A DNA stretch of 64,000 bases from Micromonospora sp. WMMD961 (GCF_029626145.1 NZ_JARUBJ010000002.1:5057501-5121500); one strand, 5' to 3'; counted from the stretch's first letter, positions 24,796 through 32,859 are shown. Notes: generated by a model from the letters alone, not told the origin. Translations and numbers: made by a program.

Positions 24796-25125
24796 CGCCC
24801 TCCCCCTCTCTTCGGCGAAACCGGGGAGGGGCATCCGTGCCCCGGCGCACGGCGAGCCATCCCAAGCCCCGTGAACTGCGGAAACACGACGGCTCAGATG
24901 CTCCGTGGGGCTACACTGCCCCGCTCACGAGTGCGCGAAACATGGCCGTCACACCGAGCGTGCGGGCGGTGACGAGCTGCCTGCGGGGCTGCGCGGACGC
25001 CACCAGCAAGATCGACTCAGCTTTCAACGAATTCCCGGCGCAGGACACTAGAACGCCGACGTAGAACGGCGACGTTTCAGCCGCTGGGCCGCGCATCGAC
25101 GTGGCCCAGCGGCAAATCCGCAACT
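24796..25125. other. Divergent intergenic region, lpqY/lipoprotein
   Basis: 330 bp with no convincing gene. It must hold the lpqY promoter (minus strand) and the promoter of the lipoprotein gene. It contains a perfect 11-bp hairpin at 25080-25113. A 70-codon frame on the minus strand (24911-25123) was judged non-coding. Confidence 0.6.
25080..25113 (+). promoter_or_regulatory. Perfect 11-bp hairpin just before a start codon
   Basis: GCCGCTGGGCC (25080-25090) pairs with GGCCCAGCGGC (25103-25113) and ends 12 bases before ATG 25126. It occupies the place where a ribosome site should be, so it may control translation or be an operator. Confidence 0.5.
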
Positions 25126-25707
25126 ATGATGAAACATGCCATGCGTATACAAAGGTTCGTTCTAGTCGCGGCCAGTGTCCTGGCGGCGAGCGCAGGGTGC
25201 GCTGGACAAGCCGCCGACGATGCAGGGCAGCCGGCGTTTCCGGTCCCAACCGTCACCCAGTCCCGGGAGCTCGCCACTGGCCCTGCCGCCGCTCCTGGTG
25301 ATTCACTGCGAGAGTTGCTGATCCGCGACGCCGAACGCGCCTATCCCGCCAACTCGTACGCCGGTCTGACAGCCGACGGCGCTACCTTTGTCGTCCACCG
25401 CGTACCCGTGTCGCAGGTGGACAAGCTCGGCGCCGCCCTGCGCGGCCGACACCCCGGACTCCAACTCGCCTTCGCCGACGCGCGGCACCCACGCATCGTC
25501 CTCAACCAGGTCACAGAGGACATTAAGAAGGACATCCCGTACTGGCGAGCCGAAGGAGTGGCCGTCGCGGCAGTGGCGCCACACGCTGACGGATCCGGGG
25601 TCACTGTCATGGTCCGTCAGGTCACCGCCGAGCTGGCCGCAGCCATGCGGGAACGATACGAATTCCCGAACCTGCAACTCAAGCAAGGCGAGATCACCCC
25701 GGCCTGA
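25126..25707 (+). CDS. Putative lipoprotein, function unknown
   Basis: A protein of 193 residues or slightly fewer. The N-terminus has a signal sequence with a lipobox-like LAASAGC, so it is probably lipid-anchored outside the membrane. The mature part is hydrophilic with an alternating alpha/beta pattern and no recognised domain; hydrophobic strands VVHRVPVSQV and VAVAAVAPHADGSGVTVMVRQV are visible. ATGs at 25126, 25129 and 25141 are all possible, and none has a good ribosome site. A hairpin just upstream overlaps the initiation region. Codon use is a little less GC-biased than that of its neighbours. It stands alone at the edge of an accessory stretch that includes a recombinase remnant. 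Confidence 0.7.
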   Translation: MMKHAMRIQRFVLVAASVLAASAGCAGQAADDAGQPAFPVPTVTQSRELATGPAAAPGDSLRELLIRDAERAYPANSYAGLTADGATFVVHRVPVSQVDKLGAALRGRHPGLQLAFADARHPRIVLNQVTEDIKKDIPYWRAEGVAVAAVAPHADGSGVTVMVRQVTAELAAAMRERYEFPNLQLKQGEITPA

Positions 25708-25864
25708 CGCAACCCCCATGCTCCGCAGGTCAACTCACCTGCCCATGTTGCCGGCCCCCTGATGCGTGCCTACGCCACCAACTGAGCATGGGTGGTACCT
25801 GCGTACGCCGCCGCGGCCCCGAGTCCACGGCAGGCCGAAGATCCCTGTCCCGGCGCTTGCGCCA

Positions 25865-25974
25865 CTATCGCAGAAAGCTGATGGTTTTCTGCGATGGATT
25901 GTCCCGGCTGGGCCTGCCACCACGGGGCCGCCACCCGGCCGGCGGGGACGACAGGGATAGCTTTTCTGCGATAG
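25865..25974. repeat. Three-copy TTTTCTGCGAT repeat cluster
   Basis: CTATCGCAGAAAGCT (25865-25879) and AGCTTTTCTGCGATAG (25959-25974) are inverted copies differing by one T. A third copy, TTTTCTGCGAT (25885-25895), makes a tight palindrome with the first. The cluster lies directly upstream of the tyrosine-recombinase remnant and is a candidate recombination or att-like site. Confidence 0.65.
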
Positions 25975-25994
25975 CTGGTGAGGGGGTGCCGCGG

Positions 25995-26390
25995 ATGGGG
26001 ACCGTGAGCCGGATCCGCCCGGCCGCTGGGGTGAGCGTCGCCGCGGCGGTCGACGCTTTCCTGTCCACACTGGACCATCCGGAGACCGTCGGCACCCGCC
26101 GCGTGTACGCCTCCACCCTGCGGCAACTGCGCGAGCACCTGGGCCCGGCCAGCACGCTGGCCGACCTCGAAGCGCCGAAGGCCGCGGCCGCGCTGTTTGC
26201 CTGGTTCACCGGCCGGTGGGGCACGCGGGCGCCGGCCACGTTCAACCGCAACCTGGACACTTTGCGCTCGGCGATCGGCTACTGGCGCGATCAGGACTGG
26301 CTGGCCGGCGACCCGAGCAGGGCGCTGCGCCGCCGCGGCAGCGGCAGCGGCAGCGGCAGCGGCAGCGGCAGCGGCCAAGATCGTCACTAG
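25995..26390 (+). pseudogene. Truncated tyrosine recombinase (N-terminal SAM-like domain only)
   Basis: The 131 codons encode only the core-binding, SAM-like N-terminal domain of a phage-type integrase: AAAVDAFLSTLDHPETVGTRRVYASTLRQL and APATFNRNLDTLRSAIGYWRDQDWLAGDP are typical. The catalytic domain with the R-H-R-Y residues is absent. After DPSRALRRR the frame runs into a six-copy GGCAGC repeat (encoding Gly-Ser) and stops inside a small AAGATC palindrome. Integrases of this class have about 300 residues or more, so this is a decayed gene. ATG 25995 fits the domain start; a longer frame upstream crosses the TTTTCTGCGAT repeats and is not part of it. Confidence 0.8.
26337..26372. repeat. Six perfect GGCAGC hexamers
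   Basis: An uninterrupted microsatellite of six copies at the 3' end of the recombinase remnant, three bases before the CAAGATC palindrome (26376). It encodes a Gly-Ser run in the frame of the remnant. Confidence 0.95.
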
Positions 26391-26409
26391 CGCCGTTTCG
26401 TGGATCTTG
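26376..26409. repeat. Short AAGATC palindromic element, copy D (34 bp)
   Basis: CAAGATC (26376-26382) and GATCTTG (26403-26409) bracket 20 bases. The ends resemble those of the 73-77-bp elements A to C, and, like them, it lies beside a simple tandem repeat. It could be a deletion derivative. Confidence 0.5.
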
Positions 26410-26544
26410 TTAGTTACGGGCCGGGTTGTGCGAGGAGTTTGTCACCCACCACAACTCCATGATCGACGAGGCGTCGAGCGGCACTGACTCCGCAACGCGC
26501 GTCGCTTGCCCCACGGTGCGCCCCGGACCAGGCATGCTGGGGTC

Positions 26545-27246
26545 ATGATCGCGCGCTTCAAGGACCTCTGCTTGGACGCCGCCGAACCGCTCGCCCTGGG
26601 CGGCTTCTGGGCCCGCATGCTGGACGCCGACGTGGCCGACGCCGGTGACGGCGACACCCGGTTGGACCCCCGCTCGGCCCGCTCGGACGCCGAGTCGATC
26701 TGGGTGAACCGGGTGCCCGAGCCGAGGGTCGGCCGGACCCGCGTACACCTGGATCTGCGGTTGGCCGACGCGGACCCGGCGGCGCTGCTCGCGGACGGCG
26801 CCCGGCTGGTCAGCGAACCGGGCGGCGGCGCCGACCGGTGGGTGCTGGCCGACCCGGAGGGCAACGAGTTCTGCGCGTTCCCCGCCGGCGAGGGCACCAG
26901 GCCCGGCCCGGTCCGCCTGGTGGTGGACACGATCGACCCGACCGCACAGGCGACCTGGTGGGCCGGCGTGCTCGGCGGCACCGTCGAGTACGGGCCGGCC
27001 GAGGCGTCGCTGCTCGGGGCCGCCGGCCTCCCCTGGGAGAGCTGGGTCTTCGACGGGGTCACCGAGCCCAAGACGATGAAGAACCGCATGCACTGGGACG
27101 TCGAACTGGTCGACCCGCAACCCGACGCGCTGGTCCGCGCCGGTGCGACGGTGCTGGCCGAGCCGACCGAGCGCAGCCGCTGGTGGGTGCTGGCCGACCC
27201 GGAGGGCAACGAGTTCTGCGCATTCGCACCGCGACCAACCGGGTGA
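26545..27246 (+). CDS. VOC-superfamily protein with two glyoxalase-like repeats
   Basis: A cytoplasmic protein of 233 residues made of two tandem glyoxalase-like (VOC fold) modules. Each ends with the near-identical block WVLADPEGNEFCAF (first about 93-108, second near the C-terminus), so it arose by internal duplication. Members include fosfomycin-type resistance proteins, dioxygenases and many uncharacterised enzymes; the metal ligands expected here (His in VHLDLRL and MHWDVEL, Glu in GNEFCAF) are present in both halves. No partner gene suggests a substrate. ATG 26545 is preceded by CTGGGGTC, a weak ribosome site. Enzyme or antibiotic-binding roles are both possible. Confidence 0.88.
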   Translation: MIARFKDLCLDAAEPLALGGFWARMLDADVADAGDGDTRLDPRSARSDAESIWVNRVPEPRVGRTRVHLDLRLADADPAALLADGARLVSEPGGGADRWVLADPEGNEFCAFPAGEGTRPGPVRLVVDTIDPTAQATWWAGVLGGTVEYGPAEASLLGAAGLPWESWVFDGVTEPKTMKNRMHWDVELVDPQPDALVRAGATVLAEPTERSRWWVLADPEGNEFCAFAPRPTG

Positions 27247-27430
27247 ACGACCGACTACCCAGCGCGGGCGGCGTCGACTAGCGTTTTCCTAGCGCCGCAG
27301 CCAGCGCGTTCGCCGCCGCCGTCGACACGCCTCGGCCGACCCCAACCTGCCCGATCGGTTGGTAATCGCGGGAACGTCCCACCGCCGCTGCCCCGGTTCG
27401 GCAGGATCGTCCCAACGAGGAGGTGCCGTC

Positions 27431-27862
27431 GTGCAGGACACCCGCGCTCTCGCCCTGACATTCGAGGTGAGCGGCCTGCCACCGGTCAAGACCGAAGCGT
27501 TGTCCATCTTCGCCGCCGGGCATCGGCAGGCGACGAGGGTCCGCACCCTGCTTCAGGCCGCTCTCACGGCGGCCCAGCGCACCGGCTGGACGCCGTTGCC
27601 CGGGCCGGTCGAGGTCGACCTGGTCCTGCGCTGCCCGCCCGGGCACCGGACGGCCGACGCCAGCACCCTGCTCGGCGGCGTCTGCGCGGTGTTGCAGGAC
27701 AAGAAGCGGGTGTCGTCCATCGGCCTCAGCCACCTTGGCGTGCTGGTGGACGTCGCCCTCTACGACGACGACCGGCAGATCCGCCGGCTGTCATACCACG
27801 AGGAACCGGCGGAGGAATTCTCATACCAGGTACGGGTCGCCGCCGTACCGAACGGGGTTTGA
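27431..27862 (+). CDS. RusA-like protein with an altered active site
   Basis: A protein of 143 residues whose pattern fits the RusA Holliday-junction resolvase fold: GLPPVKTEAL at the start, a helix VRTLLQAALTAAQ, then GPVEVDLVLRCPPG, TADASTLLGGVCAVLQD where RusA has DLDNLxKxxxDAL, and VALYDDDRQIRRL where RusA has its DDxQ motif. One of the usual acidic residues (second Asp of DLDN) is Ser here, so nuclease activity is doubtful. The start is GTG 27431 with GAGGAGGT six bases upstream. A small unknown gene follows 47 bp later, perhaps co-transcribed. RusA proteins usually belong to prophages, and this gene lies about 1 kb from a recombinase remnant. The assignment is by motif only. Confidence 0.6.
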   Translation: MQDTRALALTFEVSGLPPVKTEALSIFAAGHRQATRVRTLLQAALTAAQRTGWTPLPGPVEVDLVLRCPPGHRTADASTLLGGVCAVLQDKKRVSSIGLSHLGVLVDVALYDDDRQIRRLSYHEEPAEEFSYQVRVAAVPNGV

Positions 27863-27909
27863 CCGGCGTCCGCGGTGGGGTACCGCGGACGTCGACGAAG
27901 GGAGCACCG

Positions 27910-28185
27910 ATGTCGGAGCCACATGTCACGCTCGACCCGCGTGGGCTCGACCCTGTGCAGCAGAAGCTGCGCGGCCCACTGGAGGAGCAGCTGACCTCGG
28001 CGCTTCAGGCCGCCACCGACCGGGTTCGTGCCGATTACGCCGGCGAGCCGGTCGAGCAGGTCTGCCAACGCCTGTTGGAGGAGACCCGCTCCGGGTTGCA
28101 CCCCGACATCGCGGCCGGGTTCAACCCGGACATGGACGAGTTCTGTCGGGTGGCGGTGGCGATCGTCCGACGGGAGGCGTCCTGA
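27910..28185 (+). CDS. Small hypothetical protein
   Basis: A soluble, acidic, mostly helical protein of 91 residues (EEQLTSALQAATDRVRADY; VEQVCQRLLEETRSGLHPDI). No domain was recognised. GAAGGGAG lies before ATG 27910. It follows the RusA-like gene by 47 bp in the same direction and is closed by a 14-bp hairpin at 28205, so the two probably share one transcript. Confidence 0.75.
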   Translation: MSEPHVTLDPRGLDPVQQKLRGPLEEQLTSALQAATDRVRADYAGEPVEQVCQRLLEETRSGLHPDIAAGFNPDMDEFCRVAVAIVRREAS

Positions 28186-28204
28186 GCCGGCGACAGTTCG
28201 TGGT

Positions 28205-28240
28205 GGTCAGGGCCGGGTCCGCAACTACCCGGCCCTGACC
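28205..28240 (+). terminator. Terminator after the RusA-like/small-protein pair
   Basis: GGTCAGGGCCGGGT (28205-28218) and its exact complement (28227-28240) form a 14-bp stem with an 8-nt loop, 20 bp after the stop codon. Confidence 0.85.
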
Positions 28241-28477
28241 GTGGCGTCCGACTGCGGTCACTCAGCTCCACGGTGCCCACCCTCCGGACGCCTGGCGCGT
28301 CCCCGGCAAAACCCCAGAGCCGAGAGGCGCCGGCCCAGGCTAGGAGCTCGCGACGGGCCGGACAAGCCAGAGCGGGCCACCACCGGCATGACTGATCCCA
28401 CGCTGAAAAAGCGGCATGTCACCGTAACGGGATCTTGATCGTCGACGCTGTTCGGGTCACCGCGCCGGGTGGGGTCG

Positions 28478-29188
28478 TCAGAAGTGCCGCAGCAGGTCAC
28501 GGAACGCGGCGAGCCGCAGCACCCCGCCGTCGGTCGGGTCCAGGTCGTCGTCCTCCAGCACCCACGTGTTCGCGTTCGGAATGAACACCGCGTTCAGCCC
28601 GGCCGCCCGCGCCGGCAGGATGTCGGACTTCGGGGAGTTGCCGATCATCCACGCGCCGGCCGGCGCGAACCCGTGCTCCCGAGTGAGCCACCGGTACGTG
28701 TCGACGTTCTTCTCGGCGACGATGTGTGCGGCCCCGAAGTGGTGCAGCAGGCCGCAGGCGTCCAGCTTGCGCTGCTGCTCCTGCTGGTCGCCCTTGGTCA
28801 GCAGCAGCAGCTCGTGCCGGCCGGCCAGTTCGTCGAGCGCGTCGGCCACCCCGGGCATCAGCTCCACCTGATGCTCGACGAGGGCCACCGCCAGCCTGTC
28901 GATCTCCTGGCGTTCGGAGTCGGTGGCCGGCCGCTCGCGCAGCCGCTCCAGGCACTCTCCCAGGCTGCGCAGGAAAACCTTGCTGCCGTACCCGTGCGCC
29001 ACCGCGTTGGCCCGCTCGATGTCGTCGAGGACAGCCCGCAGCTCGGCGCGATCCAGGGTGGGGTGGTCCAGCCAGCCCAGGAAGTCGTCGATCACCCGCT
29101 CGAAGACGACGTTGTTCTCCCACAGGGTGTCGTCCGCATCGAAGATCAACACCTGTGCCTGCCGCCGCGCCGCCACGCCGACCGTCAT
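28478..29188 (-). CDS. HAD-superfamily hydrolase
   Basis: A haloacid-dehalogenase-fold phosphatase of 236 residues. Motif I is FDADDTLW (nucleophile Asp and +2 Asp), motif II LLLLTKGD, the conserved Lys lies around IVAEKNVDTYRW, and motif III is MIGNSPKSDILPA. The helical cap is inserted after motif I. It probably dephosphorylates a small metabolite in the cytoplasm; the family is too broad to name one. ATG 29188 is preceded by AAGGGGATGGT. It is transcribed alone, on the same strand as the TetR gene 110 bp upstream. Confidence 0.92.
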   Translation of the reverse strand: MTVGVAARRQAQVLIFDADDTLWENNVVFERVIDDFLGWLDHPTLDRAELRAVLDDIERANAVAHGYGSKVFLRSLGECLERLRERPATDSERQEIDRLAVALVEHQVELMPGVADALDELAGRHELLLLTKGDQQEQQRKLDACGLLHHFGAAHIVAEKNVDTYRWLTREHGFAPAGAWMIGNSPKSDILPARAAGLNAVFIPNANTWVLEDDDLDPTDGGVLRLAAFRDLLRHF

Positions 29189-29298
29189 ACCATCCCCTTC
29201 CCCGTGCCACCGCCCGAAAGACCGACGGACAGGATAGGCGGGAGGCGAGTTTCAGATCTTTCGGATTTCCGTGAACCGCTCCGCCTTGGCCGTCGTGG

Positions 29299-29883
29299 TC
29301 ACGGCCACCGCAGCAACCGTTGCGCGATCAACGCCTCGCGCTCCTCCTGCCCCTCGGGTCGCAGTCGCCCACCGCGGGTGAGCATCACCACGCCGTGCAG
29401 CAGGCTCCAACCCACCTCGGCGAGAGTGTCCGGGTCCCGGCCCTCGGCCAGCGGGGTCAGAGCCGCCCGCAGCTCCGCGAACACCGCCCGCGGCGCGGCC
29501 GGCACACCATCCGCGCCGAGGGCCAGGTCGGGGGTCAGCGCGAGCATCGCGTCGTAGACCCCCGGATTCGTGTACGCGAAGTCGAGGTACGCGGACGCGA
29601 CCGCCGGCCAGACCCCCTCGGGGCCGCCGACCGTCTCCGCGTGCGCCTCGGCGAGATCGGCGGCCAGATCGGCGAAGGCGCACACCGCGACGGCGGCGAT
29701 CAACGCCTCCAGATCGGCGAAGTGCCGGTAGATGTCGCCCATATCGATCCCGGTCCGTTCGGCGAGCCGTCGGGTGGTCACACCCGCCCAGCCCTCCGTC
29801 TCGGCCAACTCTCGCGCGACCGTGACGATGAGGTCACGCCGGTCCTGTTCAGTGGCCTTCTCGGCAGGTCCGGGCACGCCCAC
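29299..29883 (-). CDS. TetR-family transcriptional regulator
   Basis: A repressor-type regulator of 194 residues. The N-terminal helix-turn-helix reads AGVTTRRLAERTGIDMGDIYRHFADLEALI (about 38-67), and the C-terminal ligand-binding part is the WHG-like type with WSLLHGVVMLTRGGR. The start is GTG 29883, or GTG 29877; neither has a clear ribosome site. It is divergent from the ltrA-like gene across about 170 bp, the usual arrangement for a TetR protein that controls its neighbour. The ligand is unknown. Confidence 0.88.
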   Translation of the reverse strand: MGVPGPAEKATEQDRRDLIVTVARELAETEGWAGVTTRRLAERTGIDMGDIYRHFADLEALIAAVAVCAFADLAADLAEAHAETVGGPEGVWPAVASAYLDFAYTNPGVYDAMLALTPDLALGADGVPAAPRAVFAELRAALTPLAEGRDPDTLAEVGWSLLHGVVMLTRGGRLRPEGQEEREALIAQRLLRWP

Positions 29884-30056
29884 GAGCGTAAGGGCGCACA
29901 CCTGCCGTGGCGGCCGGGTGACGGATTGGTGACTGTAGTGGTAGGTCGGCCCCGGCTCGCCACGTGCCACCACCACCCCCTGGCTCGTTAGCCGAGGGGA
30001 TCACCGCGACGGGAGGGCACCGTGGTCGTTTGGCGGCACCGGCGCGTGGTGGGCCG

Positions 30057-31259
30057 ATGAGGAACCCCAGTGGCGGACGGCTGCTTCGCGACGAAGCCAC
30101 CCGGCAGCGGGCGACCTTCCTGGAACTCTTCCTCGACCTGGTCTTCGTCTTCGCCCTCACCCGGATCTCCGCGCGGCTGATCGTCGACTTCACCGACGGC
30201 CAGCGCGGCGTGTACGCGGGCCTCGGCCAGGCACTGCTGCTGTTCCTGGCGCTGTGGGCGGTCTGGTCGCTGACGGTCTGGTCGACCAGTTGGCTGGACC
30301 CGGACGCCCCGATCGTGCAGACCGTCATCATCATGACGTTGGTCGGATCGATGACGATGGCGGTAGCCGTGCCGCACGGCTTCGACGCACGGGCCGCGCT
30401 CTTCGCCATCACCCTGGTGACCCTCGAGATCGGTCGGGTGGTCTTCTTCTACCTCGCCGGGCACGGCCGGCCGGACCCGCACCAGTCCATCCGAATCCTG
30501 TTCTGGTTCGGCTTGAGCGCACCACTGTGGGTCGTCGGCGGGTTGGTCGACGACGGCAGGGTTCGCGGGGCGCTCTGGACCCTCGCCGTGCTGATCGACT
30601 ACACCGGGCTGTTCCTCGGCTGGCCGACCCCCCGACTCGGCGCGCAGCGGCTCGGCATCCAGATGATCGCGGCCGAGCATCTGGCCGAGAGGTACCAACA
30701 GTTCCTCCTCATCGCTCTCGGCGAGGCGATCTTCGTCATCGGGCTCGCCTTCAGCGGCAGCGAGTTCCACACCGACCAGACGGCCGGGTTCGTCCTGGCC
30801 CTGGCGAGCACCGTCGTGCTCTGGCGGATCTACTTCCACGTGGCGGGAGGCATGCTGGGCACGGCCGTCGACAGGTCCCGCGACGCGGCCCGGCTCGCGA
30901 CCGACATGTCCTTCGCCCACCTCGTCATGATCGCCGGGATCGTGCTGACCGGCGTCGGCTTCGAACTGTTCATCACCGAGCCGCTCGGGCACCTTCCGGC
31001 TCACTGGCTCATCGCCATCTTCGGCGGCCCGGCACTCTTCCTCGCCGGACGGTCGGCCCTCGAATACCAGGTCTTCGGCCGGGTCTCCCGCTCCCGGCTG
31101 GCCGGCCTGCTGACCCTCGGCCTGCTGACCCCGGTGGCACTGCACCTCCGGCCGCTCACCGCCGGCGCCCTCGCCGCCGTGGTGCTGCTCGGCGTCGCCG
31201 CAGCGGACGCGCGACGCTCACGTCGACAAGCACCCGAGATACCCGCGCCCCCGTACTAG
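30057..31259 (+). CDS. LtrA-like (low temperature requirement) membrane protein
   Basis: An integral membrane protein of about 400 residues, family LtrA, named for a Listeria gene needed at low temperature; its biochemical role is unknown. The family opening RATFLELFLDLVFVFALTRIS is present, and about ten to eleven hydrophobic segments follow, with the conserved AAEHLAERYQQFLLIALGEAI block in the middle. ATG 30057 is chosen because it sits shortly before the conserved start; upstream in-frame sequence is Pro/Gly-rich and lies in the regulatory region. It is divergent from the TetR regulator and probably controlled by it. Confidence 0.9.
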   Translation: MRNPSGGRLLRDEATRQRATFLELFLDLVFVFALTRISARLIVDFTDGQRGVYAGLGQALLLFLALWAVWSLTVWSTSWLDPDAPIVQTVIIMTLVGSMTMAVAVPHGFDARAALFAITLVTLEIGRVVFFYLAGHGRPDPHQSIRILFWFGLSAPLWVVGGLVDDGRVRGALWTLAVLIDYTGLFLGWPTPRLGAQRLGIQMIAAEHLAERYQQFLLIALGEAIFVIGLAFSGSEFHTDQTAGFVLALASTVVLWRIYFHVAGGMLGTAVDRSRDAARLATDMSFAHLVMIAGIVLTGVGFELFITEPLGHLPAHWLIAIFGGPALFLAGRSALEYQVFGRVSRSRLAGLLTLGLLTPVALHLRPLTAGALAAVVLLGVAAADARRSRRQAPEIPAPPY

Positions 31260-31402
31260 CTCGGATCGGGTTCTCCGACACCGCCCTATCCTGCCGGCCC
31301 TGACCGGTCCTCGGCCGTGATCCTCGGGGACGCCGCTCAGGCAGACGGCCCGCAGCCGCCGACGTGCGCGGAACAAACCAGCCTCAGCGGGCGGCGCGGG
31401 CG

Positions 31403-32296
31403 TCAACGGCGCAGGGTGGTCTCGCGCCGCATGTGTGACAGTTTCTCGGGGTTACGCACGGCGTAGACCCCGCTGATGAGACCGTCGTCGATACGCAGCG
31501 CGAGGACCGCGTCGACCGCGCCGTCGAGCCGCAGGACCAGCGCCGGGTGACCGTTGACCTGGGCGGGGTGCAGCGACATGGTCGCGGTCCTGGCGTGTGT
31601 GCTGCACAGCAGGCGGGCCACCTTGTCGGCCCCGGCGACCGGCCGCAGCAGGGCCTGCTTGATCCCGCCGCCATCGCCGAGGAGCACGACATCCGGCGCG
31701 AGGACGTCGAGCAGGCCCTGCACGTCGCCGGTCTCGACCGCCAGCCGGAACGCCGTGAGCGCACGTCGGGTTTCGGCCGGCGACACCATCCCACGCGGCC
31801 GCCGAGCGGCGACACGCGTCCGCGCCCGGTGGGCGATCTGACGGACCGCCGCCGAACTCTTGTCCACCGCCTCGGCGATCTCGTCGTATTCCAGGCCGAA
31901 GACCTCACGCAGGACGAACACCGCCCGCTCGGTCGGCGCGAGGGTCTCCAGCACCAGCAGCATCGCCATCGAGACGTTCTCGGCGAGTTCGACGTCCTCG
32001 GCAACGTCGGGTGTGGTCAGCAGAGGCTCCGGCAACCACGCGCCGACGTAGGACTCCCGGCGTCGGCCGACCGCCCGGAGCCGGTTGAGTGACAGCCGGG
32101 TGGTGATCCGGACCAGGTAGGCGCGCTGGTCCCGCACCGCCGCCAGCTCCGCGTCCGCCCACCGCAGCCAGGTCTCCTGGAGTACGTCCTCCGCGTCGGC
32201 GGCCGAGCCGAGCATCTCGTAGGCGACGGTGAAGAGCAGGTTCCGGTGGGTGACGAACGCGTCGACGGCGGGCTGCCCACGGCCGTCCGCACTCAT
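31403..32296 (-). CDS. sigJ: ECF41-type sigma factor (SigJ-like) with SnoaL-like C-terminal domain
   Basis: An extracytoplasmic-function sigma factor of 297 residues. Region 2 (about 8-75: FVTHRNLLFTVAYEMLGSAADAEDVLQETWL) and region 4 (about 115-165: LAPTERAVFVLREVFGLEYDEIAEAV) are followed by a SnoaL-like domain of about 120 residues with the DVVLLGDGGG motif. ECF41 factors lack a classical anti-sigma gene; their own C-terminal domain controls activity. ATG 32296 is supported by the domain start. A TGTCACA-N16-TGTC promoter at 32384-32358 on this strand fits ECF41 autoregulation. The divergent DoxX gene is a likely target, since ECF41 genes usually lie beside DoxX, carboxymuconolactone decarboxylase or epimerase genes. 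Confidence 0.93.
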   Translation of the reverse strand: MSADGRGQPAVDAFVTHRNLLFTVAYEMLGSAADAEDVLQETWLRWADAELAAVRDQRAYLVRITTRLSLNRLRAVGRRRESYVGAWLPEPLLTTPDVAEDVELAENVSMAMLLVLETLAPTERAVFVLREVFGLEYDEIAEAVDKSSAAVRQIAHRARTRVAARRPRGMVSPAETRRALTAFRLAVETGDVQGLLDVLAPDVVLLGDGGGIKQALLRPVAGADKVARLLCSTHARTATMSLHPAQVNGHPALVLRLDGAVDAVLALRIDDGLISGVYAVRNPEKLSHMRRETTLRR

Positions 32297-32357
32297 GATT
32301 GCGCCCCAGCATCCATGCCTGCTCCATTCTCGTCGATCTCGGCCGCGTCGCCCACCA

Positions 32358-32384
32358 GACACCGGCCGCCCGCCTGCTGTGACA
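32358..32384 (-). promoter_or_regulatory. ECF41-type promoter of sigJ
   Basis: On the minus strand TGTCACA (32384-32378) is followed, after exactly 16 bases, by TGTC (32361-32358). The known ECF41 motif is TGTCACA-N16-CGTC, so only one base differs. It lies about 60 bp before the sigJ start. Confidence 0.7.
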
Positions 32385-32417
32385 CCGGGCGTCGGTGCTC
32401 CTCGTCACTCGACGAGC

Positions 32418-32445
32418 CGTCACAGCGCCCCCGGCCGACGGTGTC
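32418..32445 (+). promoter_or_regulatory. Candidate ECF41-type promoter of the DoxX gene
   Basis: CGTCACA (32418-32424), 17 bases, then TGTC (32442-32445): one mismatch in the -35 element and one base extra spacing against the ECF41 motif. It lies 30 bp before ATG 32476. Weaker than the sigJ site. Confidence 0.4.
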
Positions 32446-32475
32446 TCCTGTGCGACCCGATACGAAGGGAGTCTC

Positions 32476-32859
32476 ATGAACCTGGCTCTGTGGATCGCCG
32501 CCGGACTGCTGGCCGCAGTCGCCCTGACCGGCGGCGTCACCAAGACGTTCGTACCCAAGGAGAAGTTGGCCGCGACCAACGGCGGGGGGTGGACCGACGA
32601 TGCCAGCGTGGGCTTCGTCAGGGCCCTCGGGATCCTCGAGATCCTGGCCGCGATCGGCCTGATCCTGCCTGCCGTGCTGGACATCGCACCGGTGCTGGTG
32701 CCGGTGACCGCCGTCTGCTGGGTGCTGCTGATGGTCGGCGCGATGATCACCCACCTGCGCCACGGCGAGGCGAAGTTCATCGTGCTGAACCTGCTCTACC
32801 TCGCGGTGGCCGCCTTCGTGGCCTGGGGCCGCCTCGGACCCGAGCCCTTCACCGGCTGA
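32476..32859 (+). CDS. DoxX-family membrane protein
   Basis: A four-helix membrane protein of 127 residues of the DoxX family. The four hydrophobic segments are clear: LALWIAAGLLAAVALTGG, ALGILEILAAIGLILPAVL, VLVPVTAVCWVLLMVGAMI and FIVLNLLYLAVAAFVAW. Family members are linked to redox and thiol stress or to quinone handling; the exact role is open. GAAGGGAG precedes ATG 32476. It is divergent from the ECF41 sigma factor gene, a pairing that recurs in actinobacteria and marks it as the likely target gene. Confidence 0.9.
   Translation: MNLALWIAAGLLAAVALTGGVTKTFVPKEKLAATNGGGWTDDASVGFVRALGILEILAAIGLILPAVLDIAPVLVPVTAVCWVLLMVGAMITHLRHGEAKFIVLNLLYLAVAAFVAWGRLGPEPFTG

Noticed and set aside
24911..25123. 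70-codon frame on the minus strand upstream of lpqY
   Set aside because: There is no ribosome site, no domain and weak codon bias. It covers the region needed for the lpqY promoter.
25788..25994. Upstream extension of the recombinase remnant
   Set aside because: It runs through the TTTTCTGCGAT repeats with atypical composition. The domain starts after ATG 25995.
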